Assembly: GCA_964428355.1 (NCBI GenBank)
Contig: CAYRYU010000005.1
Span: forward strand, 62,001-126,000
Direction of reading: 5' to 3'
DNA length: 64,000 nt
From: CAYRYU01 sp964428355
GTDB lineage: Bacteria; Muiribacteriota; Ozemobacteria; Ozemobacterales; Ozemobacteraceae
Shown here: one piece after another, positions 8,856-17,612 of the stretch
How the letters are laid out: every line of letters begins with the position of its first letter
Numbering within the stretch: the stretch's first letter is position 1
Translations under genes and position numbers: made by a program
Notes under the pieces: generated by a model
What the model saw: only the letters and a program-made list of their open reading frames with translations
Databases searched by the model: none
What the model was told of the DNA's origin: nothing

Positions 8856-10112
8856 ATGTTGGAAAACAAACTGGTTTCCGTGATGTTCATGGATATGCAG
8901 GGGTTCACGAAAAAGAGCGCTGCGCAGACCAATGAGGAAATGAAGCTCTTCCACGATGAGATGCAGTCTTTCGTGAAACAGAACCTGGAACGCTGGTCGG
9001 GAACGCTGGTCAAGTCTCTGGGTGACGGATTCCTGGCGCGATTCGATTCCCCCACCCAGGCCATCCAATGCGGACTTGAAATCCAGAAGAAACTCCAGAC
9101 CCGCAACGCGAACGTCCTTGACCCGGATCACCTCATCCGCTTCCGGATCGGCATCAACACGGGGGAAGTGGGAATCGATGAAGCGGGTGATCTTTTCGGC
9201 GATCCGGTCAACATTGCGGCTCGGATCCAGGCGTTTTCCGAACCAAACGAGGTATTCATCTCCGAATCGACCTACCTCGCGATGAACCGGAACGAGTTCG
9301 GCGCCCAGGACCTCGGCCCCCAGAATTTCAAGAATGCCACCAGGGAGATCCGGGTGTACAAGGTGATGAAAACCTCCCCCGGGATCACCATCCCCGCCAA
9401 GAAACCCGGAGGAGCGGCCCCGACCCCGCAGTCATCCTCCGAAGGGAGGCCATGGTGGAAGAAAGCTCTGGCAGGCTTCTTCATCCTTCTTCTTGTGGTC
9501 GTAGTCCTGAAAAATGTCGCAAAAAGGGTTAAGAAACAACCCGGGGGTTCGGAGATCCAACCAAAGGCCGGGGAACCTTTTCCGCCCCATCCCGATCCAA
9601 GGCCGGGAAATCCCCCAGCTCCCCCACCCGATGAAGGGAATCCCCCCCCGGATGACGATGAACTCATCTTTGACGACCCCGATGAGCCGGGTCCCGTTGA
9701 ACACGGAAACGGTAACAAGCCTCCCCGGTTCGGTCCGAAAAAGCCGTTTCGCGGTCGATTCCAGAAACTGATCCCCCAGGTGAACATATTTTCGATCGAT
9801 GTCGATGCCCTTCCGCACGGGATCAAGTTCTTCGATTTCATCAGGGAACCTCTCCGGCAGATGCAAAACGCTCGAAAGAAGGGAAATCTCAAGGAGCTTG
9901 CCGAGGAGCTCGACAAAAGGGCGAAAGGTGCCCCTCAAAACTCCCCCGCTCGCCATTGGTTGGCCCTGGCTCTTGCCCAGGTTTGGTGGGAATCCGGCCG
10001 GAGAGCCGACTCGGAAAGAATATTCGAGGGGATGCGGGACGCTTTTCCACCTGAGGACCCGAACCGGCGAATGCTCGAGGAGCGGATCGAGGAGATCAAA
10101 AGAATCAAATGA
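8856..10112 (+). CDS. Class III adenylate/guanylate cyclase with TM segment and C-terminal helical domain
   Basis: A 418-residue protein. Residues 5-165 form a class III nucleotide cyclase domain that keeps every expected catalytic residue. The metal-binding aspartates are D13 (MDMQGFT) and D57 (SLGDGF). The purine-specifying pair K53 and D112 is of the adenine (cAMP) type. The transition-state residues are N119 and R123 (VNIAARIQ). A basic/hydrophobic segment at about 200-222 is a transmembrane helix, followed by a proline/acidic linker and a TPR-like C-terminal region (NSPARHWLALALAQVW). The catalytic domain therefore faces the cytoplasm and the tail lies outside. A GGAGAG site precedes the ATG. 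This order, with the cyclase N-terminal to the anchor, is less common and suggests an outside-sensing cyclase. Confidence 0.9.
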   Translation: MLENKLVSVMFMDMQGFTKKSAAQTNEEMKLFHDEMQSFVKQNLERWSGTLVKSLGDGFLARFDSPTQAIQCGLEIQKKLQTRNANVLDPDHLIRFRIGINTGEVGIDEAGDLFGDPVNIAARIQAFSEPNEVFISESTYLAMNRNEFGAQDLGPQNFKNATREIRVYKVMKTSPGITIPAKKPGGAAPTPQSSSEGRPWWKKALAGFFILLLVVVVLKNVAKRVKKQPGGSEIQPKAGEPFPPHPDPRPGNPPAPPPDEGNPPPDDDELIFDDPDEPGPVEHGNGNKPPRFGPKKPFRGRFQKLIPQVNIFSIDVDALPHGIKFFDFIREPLRQMQNARKKGNLKELAEELDKRAKGAPQNSPARHWLALALAQVWWESGRRADSERIFEGMRDAFPPEDPNRRMLEERIEEIKRIK

Positions 10113-10138
10113 AGGCACTTTCGAGGAAGGACTAGGAG

Positions 10139-10510
10139 TTGGACATCTCCCAGAGGCTGTTGCGACTTGCCAGGGCCTATGTCAACGACTGGCTGAAAAG
10201 GCAGTTCTCCTCCGAGGATTTCGAGGAACCCGACTGGCGGAGCTCTGACGGCGACCCCGACACCGCCTGGGACCCCGAATGGGACCTCCCTCCCCGGCTC
10301 GATCCGAAAATCGAGAGATACTACCGACGTCTGGAAATCCAACCCGGCGCGGATTTCGAAACCGTCCGCAAAGCCTGGAAGACGATGATGAAGAAATACC
10401 ACCCCGACAATTTCGGTCGCGACCCCGAGAAGGTCGCGATCGCGACACGCATCTGCCAGGACCTGACCGAAGCCTACCTGGAACTTCAGCGACACCTGAA
10501 AGCAAAATGA
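10139..10510 (+). CDS. J-domain (DnaJ-like) small protein
   Basis: A 123-residue protein with a C-terminal J-domain at about residues 58-120. The HPD signature is at 88-90 (MKKYHPDNFG) and is preceded by the basic helix II, so it should stimulate an Hsp70 (DnaK) ATPase. The N-terminal 50 residues are an acidic, Trp/Asp-rich extension, and no zinc-finger or client-binding domains follow. The start is TTG 10139, with purine-rich GAGGAAGG and AGGAG stretches in front. Its stop overlaps the next gene's ATG (ATGA), so it is translated together with the methyltransferase, radical SAM, ATP-grasp and exporter genes. It may recruit DnaK to that pathway or may be a separate housekeeping gene. Confidence 0.85.
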   Translation: MDISQRLLRLARAYVNDWLKRQFSSEDFEEPDWRSSDGDPDTAWDPEWDLPPRLDPKIERYYRRLEIQPGADFETVRKAWKTMMKKYHPDNFGRDPEKVAIATRICQDLTEAYLELQRHLKAK

Positions 10511-11229
10511 AGCCCAAGAGACAAACCAAAACCACGACCCCGGACCACGGAATATTGAAAACCCCCGCACAGAGCTGGAGCGACCCCTCCTTCGTCGATC
10601 ACTACAACCGGCTTTACGGCATGGGTGAAAAGGACATCGTCGACTACCTGACCCCTCTCGATCTGAACAGCGAAGATCAACTGGTCGACTTCGGCTGCGG
10701 AAGCGGCGGAGTCCTTCTCTTCGCTTCCGAGGTGGTCGGTCGGGCTTTGGGAATCGACGGTTCCCCCGACCAGGTGAAGCTGGCCCGCGATGCCTTGTCC
10801 GGACGTCCAAATGTCGAGATCAGGCAGGGGGACTTCTTGTCCTGCCCGCTCGATGGTTACAGCTTTTCGAAGGCCGGAATGAGGAAAGCACTGCACCATC
10901 TGACGGACCCGCAGAAGGAAACTTTCTTCGGGCGGGTCGCGCCGTTCTTCCGGCACGGAGCACTCTTCCTCGTGGAGGACGCCATCTTCGACTTCCCCGT
11001 TTCGGAGCTTCGAAGAAGAATGCCCCAGGTAACGCGGGAGGCGGAAAAATACTACGGCGAAAGGTGGGACAAGATCCGCAGGGATTTCCTGGGGACCATA
11101 ACCGACGAGTTTCCCACGGGAATCGACCACCTTTCAGCTTGCCTTGGGAAAGCCGGATTCCGGGTCGTCTCGACGAGATTCCGGACCTGTTTCTTCGCCA
11201 GGGTCCTTGCGGAAAGGGTCCAGCGATGA
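10507..11229 (+). CDS. Class I SAM-dependent methyltransferase
   Basis: A 240-residue Rossmann-fold methyltransferase. Motif I is LVDFGCGSGGVLL (about residues 57-69), the acidic end of strand 2 is LGIDGSPDQ, and a further core motif is VEIRQGDFLSC. The N-terminal part (WSDPSFVDHYNRLYGMGEKDI) resembles small-molecule methyltransferases rather than rRNA ones. The ATG at 10507 shares bases with the stop of the J-domain gene. An in-frame extension upstream to 10279 lies within that gene and is rejected. The substrate is unknown. Context suggests it modifies the product built by the following radical SAM and ATP-grasp enzymes. Confidence 0.85.
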   Translation: MKPKRQTKTTTPDHGILKTPAQSWSDPSFVDHYNRLYGMGEKDIVDYLTPLDLNSEDQLVDFGCGSGGVLLFASEVVGRALGIDGSPDQVKLARDALSGRPNVEIRQGDFLSCPLDGYSFSKAGMRKALHHLTDPQKETFFGRVAPFFRHGALFLVEDAIFDFPVSELRRRMPQVTREAEKYYGERWDKIRRDFLGTITDEFPTGIDHLSACLGKAGFRVVSTRFRTCFFARVLAERVQR

Positions 11230-12173
11230 GCGGGGAACGCGTCGAACTTTTCGCTCCCGGCTGTCTTGGAACCTGCTGGTATGGGAAATACCATTATCTC
11301 GAACCGTGGGTAGGCTGCGAACACGATTGCGACTACTGTTACGCCAGGTTCCGCTCGGTCGTGACGAACTCCCTCGAAGAGGAGGGGGGCACCTTTTCAA
11401 CACCGGCTCCACTGTTTCCCCCTGATGAGCTCATCTCGCGGATCCGGACGGAACTCGAATCCGGAAAGTACAAGTCCCTGAAGCTTTCCCGCTACACCGA
11501 CCCTTTTCCTGCCTCCCTCGTCCGGTCCGGATTGGCTTTTCGCGTCCAGGAAGCACTCGTCAGGCACTCCAAATCCCGGATCATCCTCACTACCAAGGGC
11601 CTCCCGGACCGCGCCACTATCGACCTGATAAAGGGGAACCCCGGGAGATTCTCCTATAACATCGTGGCCAAGCCCCCAACGCACCGGGGCCTGGAGCGTT
11701 CGACCCCCTCCCAGACCCAACGTCTCCAGGTTGCTCAAGAACTTGCCGGGGCGGGCGTCCTGACCACGGTCCACATGGATCCCTTGATCCCCGGCCGCGA
11801 AGACGGGGAAGAAGACCTTTCCAGGTTTTTCCGCAGACTCAAAGGCCTTGGACTCAACCGCGTGATGTTTTCCTATCTGCTTCTCTCGGGGCCGATGATC
11901 GACCTCATCACCGAAAGGAACGGTGAGGCGGATTCACGTGACATTCTCTCCCTTTTCGATGTGGAACGGGTCCGCCGGTTCCTGCCCGGGCAGGCGGAAA
12001 CGGATCTCTTCTCCATCGACCCCGTGAAAAAGACCCTTTCCGTCCGGCGGGTTTCCGGACTTCTGGAGGAGATGGGTTTCTCCTTCGTCCTCTGCTCGCT
12101 CAAGAGCGGAATCGGCGGGAGCGACGTCGGAACGGACGTCTGCCCGCGTTGTGATGGGACTTTCTATGCCTAA
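11226..12173 (+). CDS. Radical SAM protein, SPL/Rv2578c-like subgroup
   Basis: A 315-residue radical SAM enzyme. The [4Fe-4S]-binding CxxxCxxC motif is C31, C35, C38 (GCEHDCDYCYAR). Later blocks resemble the spore photoproduct lyase-like group (Rv2578c/PA0069 type): KLSRYTDPF, IILTTKG and TTVHMDPLIPG. A Cys pair near the C-terminus (VCPRCDG) could bind an extra metal. ATG 11226 overlaps the methyltransferase stop by four bases. Members of this subgroup are mostly uncharacterised. The co-translated ATP-grasp and MFS genes point to a modification in a biosynthetic pathway rather than DNA repair, but that is inference. Confidence 0.85.
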   Translation: MSGERVELFAPGCLGTCWYGKYHYLEPWVGCEHDCDYCYARFRSVVTNSLEEEGGTFSTPAPLFPPDELISRIRTELESGKYKSLKLSRYTDPFPASLVRSGLAFRVQEALVRHSKSRIILTTKGLPDRATIDLIKGNPGRFSYNIVAKPPTHRGLERSTPSQTQRLQVAQELAGAGVLTTVHMDPLIPGREDGEEDLSRFFRRLKGLGLNRVMFSYLLLSGPMIDLITERNGEADSRDILSLFDVERVRRFLPGQAETDLFSIDPVKKTLSVRRVSGLLEEMGFSFVLCSLKSGIGGSDVGTDVCPRCDGTFYA

Positions 12174-13434
12174 AATATGGATCGGCAATCAAGAAGAGGT
12201 TTTCGGGTTCAACTATTCCGACGATGACTGGTTCGCCATCCCCAAGCTGCGGGCGATCTCCTCCCGCTTCCTGCTTGGAGCGGAAACCGGGGATGTCTTC
12301 ATCCTCATCGGGGATGTCCAGGAGGATTTCAAATCCTTCATCTGCCGCGTGAACGGGATCCCCCCGGAAAAGATCGAGGTGTTCCGGCCCACCCCTGTCT
12401 CCAGCCCCTTCCGATTGGTTGAGGACATCCTTGCCGACACGTTTCTCTTCGATCATCTTCGGGAAATGGTCGCCCCGGGAAAATGGAGGGTGGAATCCTT
12501 CATCGAATCCCCGCTCGTGGTACGGCTTTCGGAACGGCTTGGAATCACCGCGGGCCCGAGCGATCCCGGCAGGGTCAAGCAAGGACTTATCGGGGAACTC
12601 AATGACAAGCATGGCTTCAAGGTTCTTGCGGAAAGCCTCGGGATCCCCACAATACCCGGGCTGGTTGCCCAGAACGAAACCGATCTCAAGTCCGCGATCT
12701 GCGAGATCGCGCGTGGTTCCCCGGAGCTCATGCTCCGAAAGGCGCAAGGGGGAGGAGGCCTTGGGAACATCTCCGGCAACCGCCGGGAGCTCCTCTTCCT
12801 CCTGCCCACCTTCTATCGCGAAGGAGCGGTCCTCGTCGAACCGTTCATGGATTTCCGTTCCACCTTGGGATCGCTTGTAAAGCTTGGGGAAAACGGCTGC
12901 GAGTTCGGGGGGATCGATCTTCAGACGATCGAGGAGGGCGGCTGGGTCGGGTTCCGTTTCCCATGGACGGAGGAGCCCTTTTCCTCGGAAATCCGCACTG
13001 GAGCTTTGAAACTAGCCGACCGGATGTGGGCCAGGGGAGCCAGAGGGTTTCTCAACGTTGACTGGGGAACCACATCGGCAATCGGTTCGAGGCCTGGACT
13101 TTTCGCGCTCGAAGCCAATTTCCGAAGCAACGGCCTTTCCTTTCTCCTCGACTTCCGGGACCGCTATTTCGGCCCAGGCCATGGAAACGACCATATCGAG
13201 TTTCACGAGAACTTCCCCTCCACCCGTGGATTCCACGCATTCCCTGAGTTTCTCGATGCCCTCCGGGGGATTTCGCTGGAAGGCGAATCACTGGCGATCC
13301 TGGAACCCGGCAAAACCCGGGGGGTCCTGCCCGTGATCCCACCCGGACGCGGGAAATGCGGCCTGGCATTTTTCGGCCCCGACCGGAAGTTCATCGAGGA
13401 TGCTGTCATGGCGGTGAAAAAAGGCCTGGCATGA
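12166..13434 (+). CDS. ATP-grasp domain protein, possible peptide or amino-acid ligase
   Basis: A 422-residue protein. The N-terminal ~120 residues form an alpha/beta region that looks like a pre-ATP-grasp domain. Then comes an ATP-grasp core with a glycine-rich ATP loop at about 188-200 (MLRKAQGGGGLGN), a hinge region with VEPF, and the metal-binding segments FLNVDWG and LEANFRSNG (E and N about residue 314). This matches the carboxylate-amine ligase superfamily, and the layout recalls PGM1-type peptide ligases, though I cannot confirm the subfamily. Start: ATG 12166 (MPKIWIGN), which overlaps the previous stop by eight bases; ATG 12154 is possible. It is followed by an exporter overlapping by four bases. 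Confidence 0.8.
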   Translation: MPKIWIGNQEEVFGFNYSDDDWFAIPKLRAISSRFLLGAETGDVFILIGDVQEDFKSFICRVNGIPPEKIEVFRPTPVSSPFRLVEDILADTFLFDHLREMVAPGKWRVESFIESPLVVRLSERLGITAGPSDPGRVKQGLIGELNDKHGFKVLAESLGIPTIPGLVAQNETDLKSAICEIARGSPELMLRKAQGGGGLGNISGNRRELLFLLPTFYREGAVLVEPFMDFRSTLGSLVKLGENGCEFGGIDLQTIEEGGWVGFRFPWTEEPFSSEIRTGALKLADRMWARGARGFLNVDWGTTSAIGSRPGLFALEANFRSNGLSFLLDFRDRYFGPGHGNDHIEFHENFPSTRGFHAFPEFLDALRGISLEGESLAILEPGKTRGVLPVIPPGRGKCGLAFFGPDRKFIEDAVMAVKKGLA

Positions 13435-14624
13435 GGGATTCCCTGGTGGTGGCGGCCTCCTTCGCCGTCATTTTCGCCTTTTCCTCGGTCGACAGCGCGG
13501 TTTCCCCCCTCGTCGATCTCCTCCATACATTTTTCGGCGTTTCCCTGGGATCCGTTCTCCACCTGATCAGCGTCTGCACACTCGGAACCGTTATCGGCCT
13601 GATCATAGGACCCGCCCTGACCGCCGGTTTTCGGGTTTCAAGGCTCCTGGGGATCGGAATCCTGGGACTGGTGATCGGTCTTGGGGGGTTTCTCCTTGCG
13701 GGGGACTTTTCCCTTGCGATGGTGTCGCGCTTCGTATGCGGGTTATCATCGGGAATTCTCGCCGCATGCATGTGGTGGCTGACTTTCCATGGGGTCCCCA
13801 AAACCCATTTTCAGGCCATGGTAGCCGTTCTCATGTCCGCCCGCCCCCTGGCCACCGCGCTTGGGGTGCCAATGGCAGGACTTCTTGCCTCCGATTACGG
13901 TTGGAGGGCCCCGTTCTGGTTGCTCGGAGGCTTGATTTCGGCCGGAGGAATCCTTTTGGTGATCTGCAGAACCGGAATGAGCGAGGGGGAGAAGAAGGCG
14001 GTCACCGCAGGGGGTATCCTTTCCGACTACCTCGAGGCCTTTCGGGTTCCATTCGCGATCCCGTATTACCTGGGAATGACGATCAATCGAATGGCATATT
14101 TCGGCTTCTACTCGATGTCCGGAATCTGGTTCATGACGCACTTCGGTTTCAGCGTCCGCCAGATCAGCACCGCTCTCTTCTATATCGGATTGGGCGAAGC
14201 GGGGATCAATTTCCTCGTCCCACGCCTTCTGAAAGTCCTGGGGCACAGGATGCTGTTCATCGGAAGCATCCTGGCTTCCGGGGTTCTCCTTCCCGTTTTC
14301 CTGTCTGGAGCATTGGGGGCGAATCTGACCATACTTCTCGTAACCGCGTTCATGATCCTGGACAGGATCTACGCGATGGCTTTGGTGGTCACCATCCCGG
14401 GGATGTTCCCATCAGCCCGGAACAAGACGGTCTTCGGAAGTCTCAACACGCTGACCGCCTGGGCCGGATTGACGATCATCTCCTGGGTTCAGGGAAGTTA
14501 CCTGGAGGTGCTGGGAATGTCCTTCTTCCAGCACCTCCTGACCGCCTGTTTCATCGTCGGAACAGGGCTGCTCTACCACGTCCAGGCCCGGACAGTTTTC
14601 AATCAGCTCCCTGAGCGACCTTGA
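13431..14624 (+). CDS. Major facilitator superfamily transporter
   Basis: A 397-residue, very hydrophobic protein with about 12 transmembrane segments. A charged central loop (TGMSEGEKKA, about residue 180) separates two six-helix halves, as in MFS drug/metabolite exporters. The segment VSRFVCGLSSGILAACMWW resembles the TM4-TM5 region of the family. ATG 13431 overlaps the ATP-grasp stop (ATGA). It is the last gene of the co-translated run, and its end overlaps the convergent peptidase gene by 26 bases. The most natural reading is export of (or resistance to) the product of the upstream enzymes; uptake is possible. Confidence 0.88.
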   Translation: MRDSLVVAASFAVIFAFSSVDSAVSPLVDLLHTFFGVSLGSVLHLISVCTLGTVIGLIIGPALTAGFRVSRLLGIGILGLVIGLGGFLLAGDFSLAMVSRFVCGLSSGILAACMWWLTFHGVPKTHFQAMVAVLMSARPLATALGVPMAGLLASDYGWRAPFWLLGGLISAGGILLVICRTGMSEGEKKAVTAGGILSDYLEAFRVPFAIPYYLGMTINRMAYFGFYSMSGIWFMTHFGFSVRQISTALFYIGLGEAGINFLVPRLLKVLGHRMLFIGSILASGVLLPVFLSGALGANLTILLVTAFMILDRIYAMALVVTIPGMFPSARNKTVFGSLNTLTAWAGLTIISWVQGSYLEVLGMSFFQHLLTACFIVGTGLLYHVQARTVFNQLPERP

Positions 14625-15995
14625 GGGCGGTTGCCGCGAAGACTTTGGCATCGCCAAGCATGTTCTCGACATAGCAGTATTCGTTTGGCTGGTGGGCGAC
14701 CTCGTCCAGTTTCGAGTAAACCACGGAAGGAAGCTTCAGCCTTCGGAAGAAGGCCGCGACCGTTCCCCCGCCTATTCCCTTGGCTTTGGGCTTTGCCTTG
14801 TAGACCCGTTTGATTGCCTCCATTATGGATTTAACCAGCGGGCAGTCGGCGGGAGTGGGTGGGGCGGCTTCGCCTTCCTGCATCATCTCGAATGTGATCT
14901 TGACCCCGTGTTTCTTCTCGACCTCCGCAGCGAGCCGGTGGATCTCCGCCTTCACCATGGCGAGCGGATAGTCGGGGAGCACCCGGGAATCAAGGTAGAA
15001 AACGTCGTCACCCGGGATCGTGTTGATGTTGGGGACGTTGGGTTCCTTTTTGGTGGGTTCGAAAGTACTGATGGGAGGGTCGAACAGCTTGTCCTTTTTC
15101 GGGAATTTCTTGTACAGGGTGTTGAGTTTTACTACCAGCTCGCTGGCCGCCCGGAAGCTGTTTTTTCCCTTTTCCGGCATCGATGCATGGCACTGTTTTC
15201 CATGGGTGCGGATTTTCAGCCACATGATGGATTTCTCGGCGACCTCGACCATCGATGCATCGGGGGCACCGCCGTCCGGGACGATGAAAAGGTCGTTCTT
15301 GCCGAAGATGTTCGGATGTTTCTCGGCAACGTAACCCGCCCCGAACTCGCTTCCGGTCTCCTCATCGGCACAGAACAGGAGAGCNNNNNNNNNNNNNNNN
15401 NNNNNNNNNNNNNNNNNNNNNNNNNNNNNNNNNNNNNNNNNNNNNNNNNNNNNNNNNNNNNNNNNNNNNNNNNNNNNNNNNNNNCGTAACCCGCCCCGAA
15501 CTCGCTTCCGGTCTCCTCATCGGCACAGAACAGGAGAGCGGTGTCGAACGGCGGACGGTACCCTGCGTCCATCATGGCTTTCAGACAGAGTATGCTGGAG
15601 ACCAGGCCCTGGTGGTTGTCCTCGACTCCCCGCCCGAACAGTTTGTCACCTTCGATGTGAAGTTTGTATGGGTCGGTTTTCCAGAGAGAGAGCTCGCCTG
15701 GAGGAACGATGTCGGTATGGGTCATGATCCAGAAGGTGCGATCGGAGGAGGTACCCCTGTAACGGGCGAGAAGGTTCGGTCTTACACCGCCCTTCGAAGC
15801 CTTGTCGGGAGCGTCCATCCGTTTGATCTCGTCGAACTTGAGCTTCCTGAGCTGGCCTTCGAGCCAGACGGTCTTGTCCAGTTCTCCGGTACCCCCGCTG
15901 GCGGGGCAGACGGCGGGAATGGCCACCAAACCGCGCTGGAGCTCGATCGCATAATCCCTGTAACCGTCGATCAGGTCGAACAACTTCTTTTCCAT
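14599..15995 (-). CDS. M20 family metallopeptidase (dipeptidase/desuccinylase type), split by an assembly gap
   Basis: The two visible pieces are one gene. Dropping the 100 N and one copy of the flanking 55 bp duplicate (155 bases) puts both parts in the same frame and gives 413 residues. M20 zinc ligands are all present: HTDIVP, the GVEDN aspartate, ADEETGSE, VPDGGAPD, and a late His in DEVAHQPNEY. The glycine motif GGGTVAAFF also fits. These enzymes hydrolyse dipeptides, acetylornithine or succinyl-DAP, and the exact substrate is not readable. ATG 15995 has GAGGAGG upstream. There is no signal peptide, so the enzyme is cytoplasmic. Confidence 0.88.
15385..15484. other. Scaffold gap of 100 N
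   Basis: An artificial run of exactly 100 N. The 55 bases on its left (15330-15384) are identical to the 55 bases on its right (15485-15539), which shows that the two contigs overlap by one k-mer and that no DNA is likely to be missing. Confidence 0.95.
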
Positions 15996-16022
15996 AGTTT
16001 GTCCTCCTCAAAGGATGCCGCG

Positions 16023-16051
16023 AGTATACACCAATTCTTTGGGCGGGATAA
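16023..16051 (-). promoter_or_regulatory. Possible promoter of the M20 peptidase gene
   Basis: On the minus strand TTATCC (16051-16046), a 17 bp spacer and TATACT (16028-16023) sit 28 bases upstream of the ATG. The -35 box is weak. Confidence 0.4.
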
Positions 16052-16075
16052 GGAAAATTTGCCTCCCTCTTTTCC

Positions 16076-16104
16076 TTGACCAGGGTTTGGGTAAAGGCTA
16101 TAAT
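16076..16104 (+). promoter_or_regulatory. Strong sigma70-type promoter of the PP2C/kinase operon
   Basis: TTGACC (16076-16081), exactly 17 bp, then TATAAT (16099-16104). The predicted +1 is near 16111, leaving a leader of about 27 bases that contains AAGGA before the TTG start at 16138. Confidence 0.8.
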
Positions 16105-16137
16105 TTTCGCTTGAATTCGGCTTCGAAGGATTCTTCA

Positions 16138-16950
16138 TTGGAAATTTCCTATTCATCCGATCCAGGGATGGTTCGGCCCAACAACGAGGATTCCTACCTC
16201 GTCGTCCCCCCCTGGAAGGAACCCGGGCTCTCCTCCGGCCTATGCCTTTTCGCCGTTGCCGACGGGATGGGCGGCCACAAGGGGGGTGAGGTCGCTTCCC
16301 GGTTGGCCCTGGATGTCCTCCAGGCAATGGTATTCAATTCCGACCCCCTGAAGGCCGGTACCGAGGATCTCGAGAACGCCATTCTCGAAGCCAACAGCCG
16401 CGTTTTCCAGTTTTCGCGTCAGAACCCCGACCTTTCGGGCATGGGAACCACCCTCACCGCCGGGCTGATCGCGGGTTCCAGGCTCCTGGTGGGCCATGTT
16501 GGAGACTCGAGGCTCTACCGCCTTCGTCAAGGGGTCCTGGAGCAGATCTCGAGCGACCATTCCCTGATCGCCGATCAGGTGAAATCAGGGCGGTTGTCTG
16601 CCGAGGCGGCGAAAAATCACCCTGCCCGCCATATTCTCAGCCGGGCTCTCGGAGTCCGGGAGTTTCTCAAGATCGATACCCTTTCTCTCGAGCTCGCGAC
16701 CGATGACATCTTCCTTCTTTGCTCGGACGGCGTCACGACTCATCTCGAGGACCCCAAAATCAAGGAGCTTCTCCAGAGAAAGCCGTTCAAAAGTGTCGCC
16801 AGAGCCATCGTCGATGAGGCCAATTCGATGGGCGGCAAGGACAATTCGACCATCGTGGCTTTTCATATCCGCGAGCTTCCAATTCCCTTTCCCGGCCGGT
16901 ATTCCTGGCAAAGGCTCAGGGAAATCATCTATTACTGGGGGGTGAAATGA
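16138..16950 (+). CDS. PP2C-family protein phosphatase (Stp1-like)
   Basis: A 270-residue Mn/Mg-dependent Ser/Thr phosphatase. All PP2C signature blocks are in order: VRPNNEDSYL, ADGMGGHKGGE, GTTLTAGL, VGDSRLYRL, SSDHSLI, LCSDGVTTHLED and GGKDNSTIVAF. The start was set to TTG 16138, seven bases after AAGGA and downstream of the predicted +1. An upstream in-frame extension would lie over the promoter. No membrane segment is present, so it is cytosolic. It is followed by a TPR membrane protein and a Ser/Thr kinase, and the pair should set the phosphorylation state of shared targets. Confidence 0.93.
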   Translation: MEISYSSDPGMVRPNNEDSYLVVPPWKEPGLSSGLCLFAVADGMGGHKGGEVASRLALDVLQAMVFNSDPLKAGTEDLENAILEANSRVFQFSRQNPDLSGMGTTLTAGLIAGSRLLVGHVGDSRLYRLRQGVLEQISSDHSLIADQVKSGRLSAEAAKNHPARHILSRALGVREFLKIDTLSLELATDDIFLLCSDGVTTHLEDPKIKELLQRKPFKSVARAIVDEANSMGGKDNSTIVAFHIRELPIPFPGRYSWQRLREIIYYWGVK

Positions 16951-17037
16951 GGACATGACCGGTTCCCGCCCCGCCCCCGTCCCCGTCCGTCTCTCGTTCG
17001 AACCAAGGCAAATCAGCAATCCAGGAGGATTCAGGTT

Positions 17038-17595
17038 ATGGATATGGTGACGTTGTTGATCATTGGAGGCGTCGTAATTCTTGTGGCCATCGTTGTCGTG
17101 CTGGTCCTATCCAAGGACAAGGGAGGGGGAGGGACCACCGCTGTCCAGAATCCCCCTTCGGCCGAGAACAAGGGGGAATCCGTCACTTCCAAAAGGTTCA
17201 AGCAGGTCCTGTCCGGAAGCGACCTCCAGAACCAGATGAAGAAGGAGGACGAGGAGCTCCTGACGAAGTACACCGCGGGAACCGGTGAAGGAATCAGTGA
17301 GGTGGAAAAGCTGCTGGTTTCGGATCCCAACAATGTCGATCTCCTCGATTGGCTGGCATTCATGTATTACAGCAACAATGAGACTGACAAGGCCATCGAA
17401 ACCTACAAGCGGGCTCTTGCGATCAAGCCCACGAACGAAAACCAGCATTATTACCTTGCCAACAGCTTCTTCAAGAAAGGTAACTACGCGGAAGCCCAGA
17501 AAGAATGGAATGAGGTCATCCGTCTGAAGCCCAACTCCAAGATCGCCAAAAACGCGCAGGAGAGAATCGACTTCATCCTGGCCAACAAGAAGTGA
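17038..17595 (+). CDS. Membrane-anchored TPR protein
   Basis: A 185-residue protein. An N-terminal transmembrane anchor (about residues 5-25, TLLIIGGVVILVAIVVVLVL) is followed by a glycine/charged linker. Two or three tetratricopeptide repeats follow at about 95-180 (DLLDWLAFMYYSNNETDKAI and HYYLANSFFKKGNYAEAQ). AGGAGG lies ten bases before the ATG. It sits between the phosphatase and the kinase in one transcription unit, so it may be a scaffold or substrate for them. No catalytic motif is visible. Confidence 0.85.
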   Translation: MDMVTLLIIGGVVILVAIVVVLVLSKDKGGGGTTAVQNPPSAENKGESVTSKRFKQVLSGSDLQNQMKKEDEELLTKYTAGTGEGISEVEKLLVSDPNNVDLLDWLAFMYYSNNETDKAIETYKRALAIKPTNENQHYYLANSFFKKGNYAEAQKEWNEVIRLKPNSKIAKNAQERIDFILANKK

Positions 17596-17612
17596 GGTAG
17601 CGGTTCACCACC

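Noticed and set aside
10279..10506. A 76-codon in-frame extension of the methyltransferase
   Set aside because: It lies fully within the J-domain gene, lacks a ribosome binding site, and the ATGA overlap at 10507 gives a standard start.
14599..15995. The M20 peptidase as two genes or a pseudogene
   Set aside because: The break coincides with the N-run and the 55 bp duplicate. Collapsing them restores one frame with every zinc ligand.
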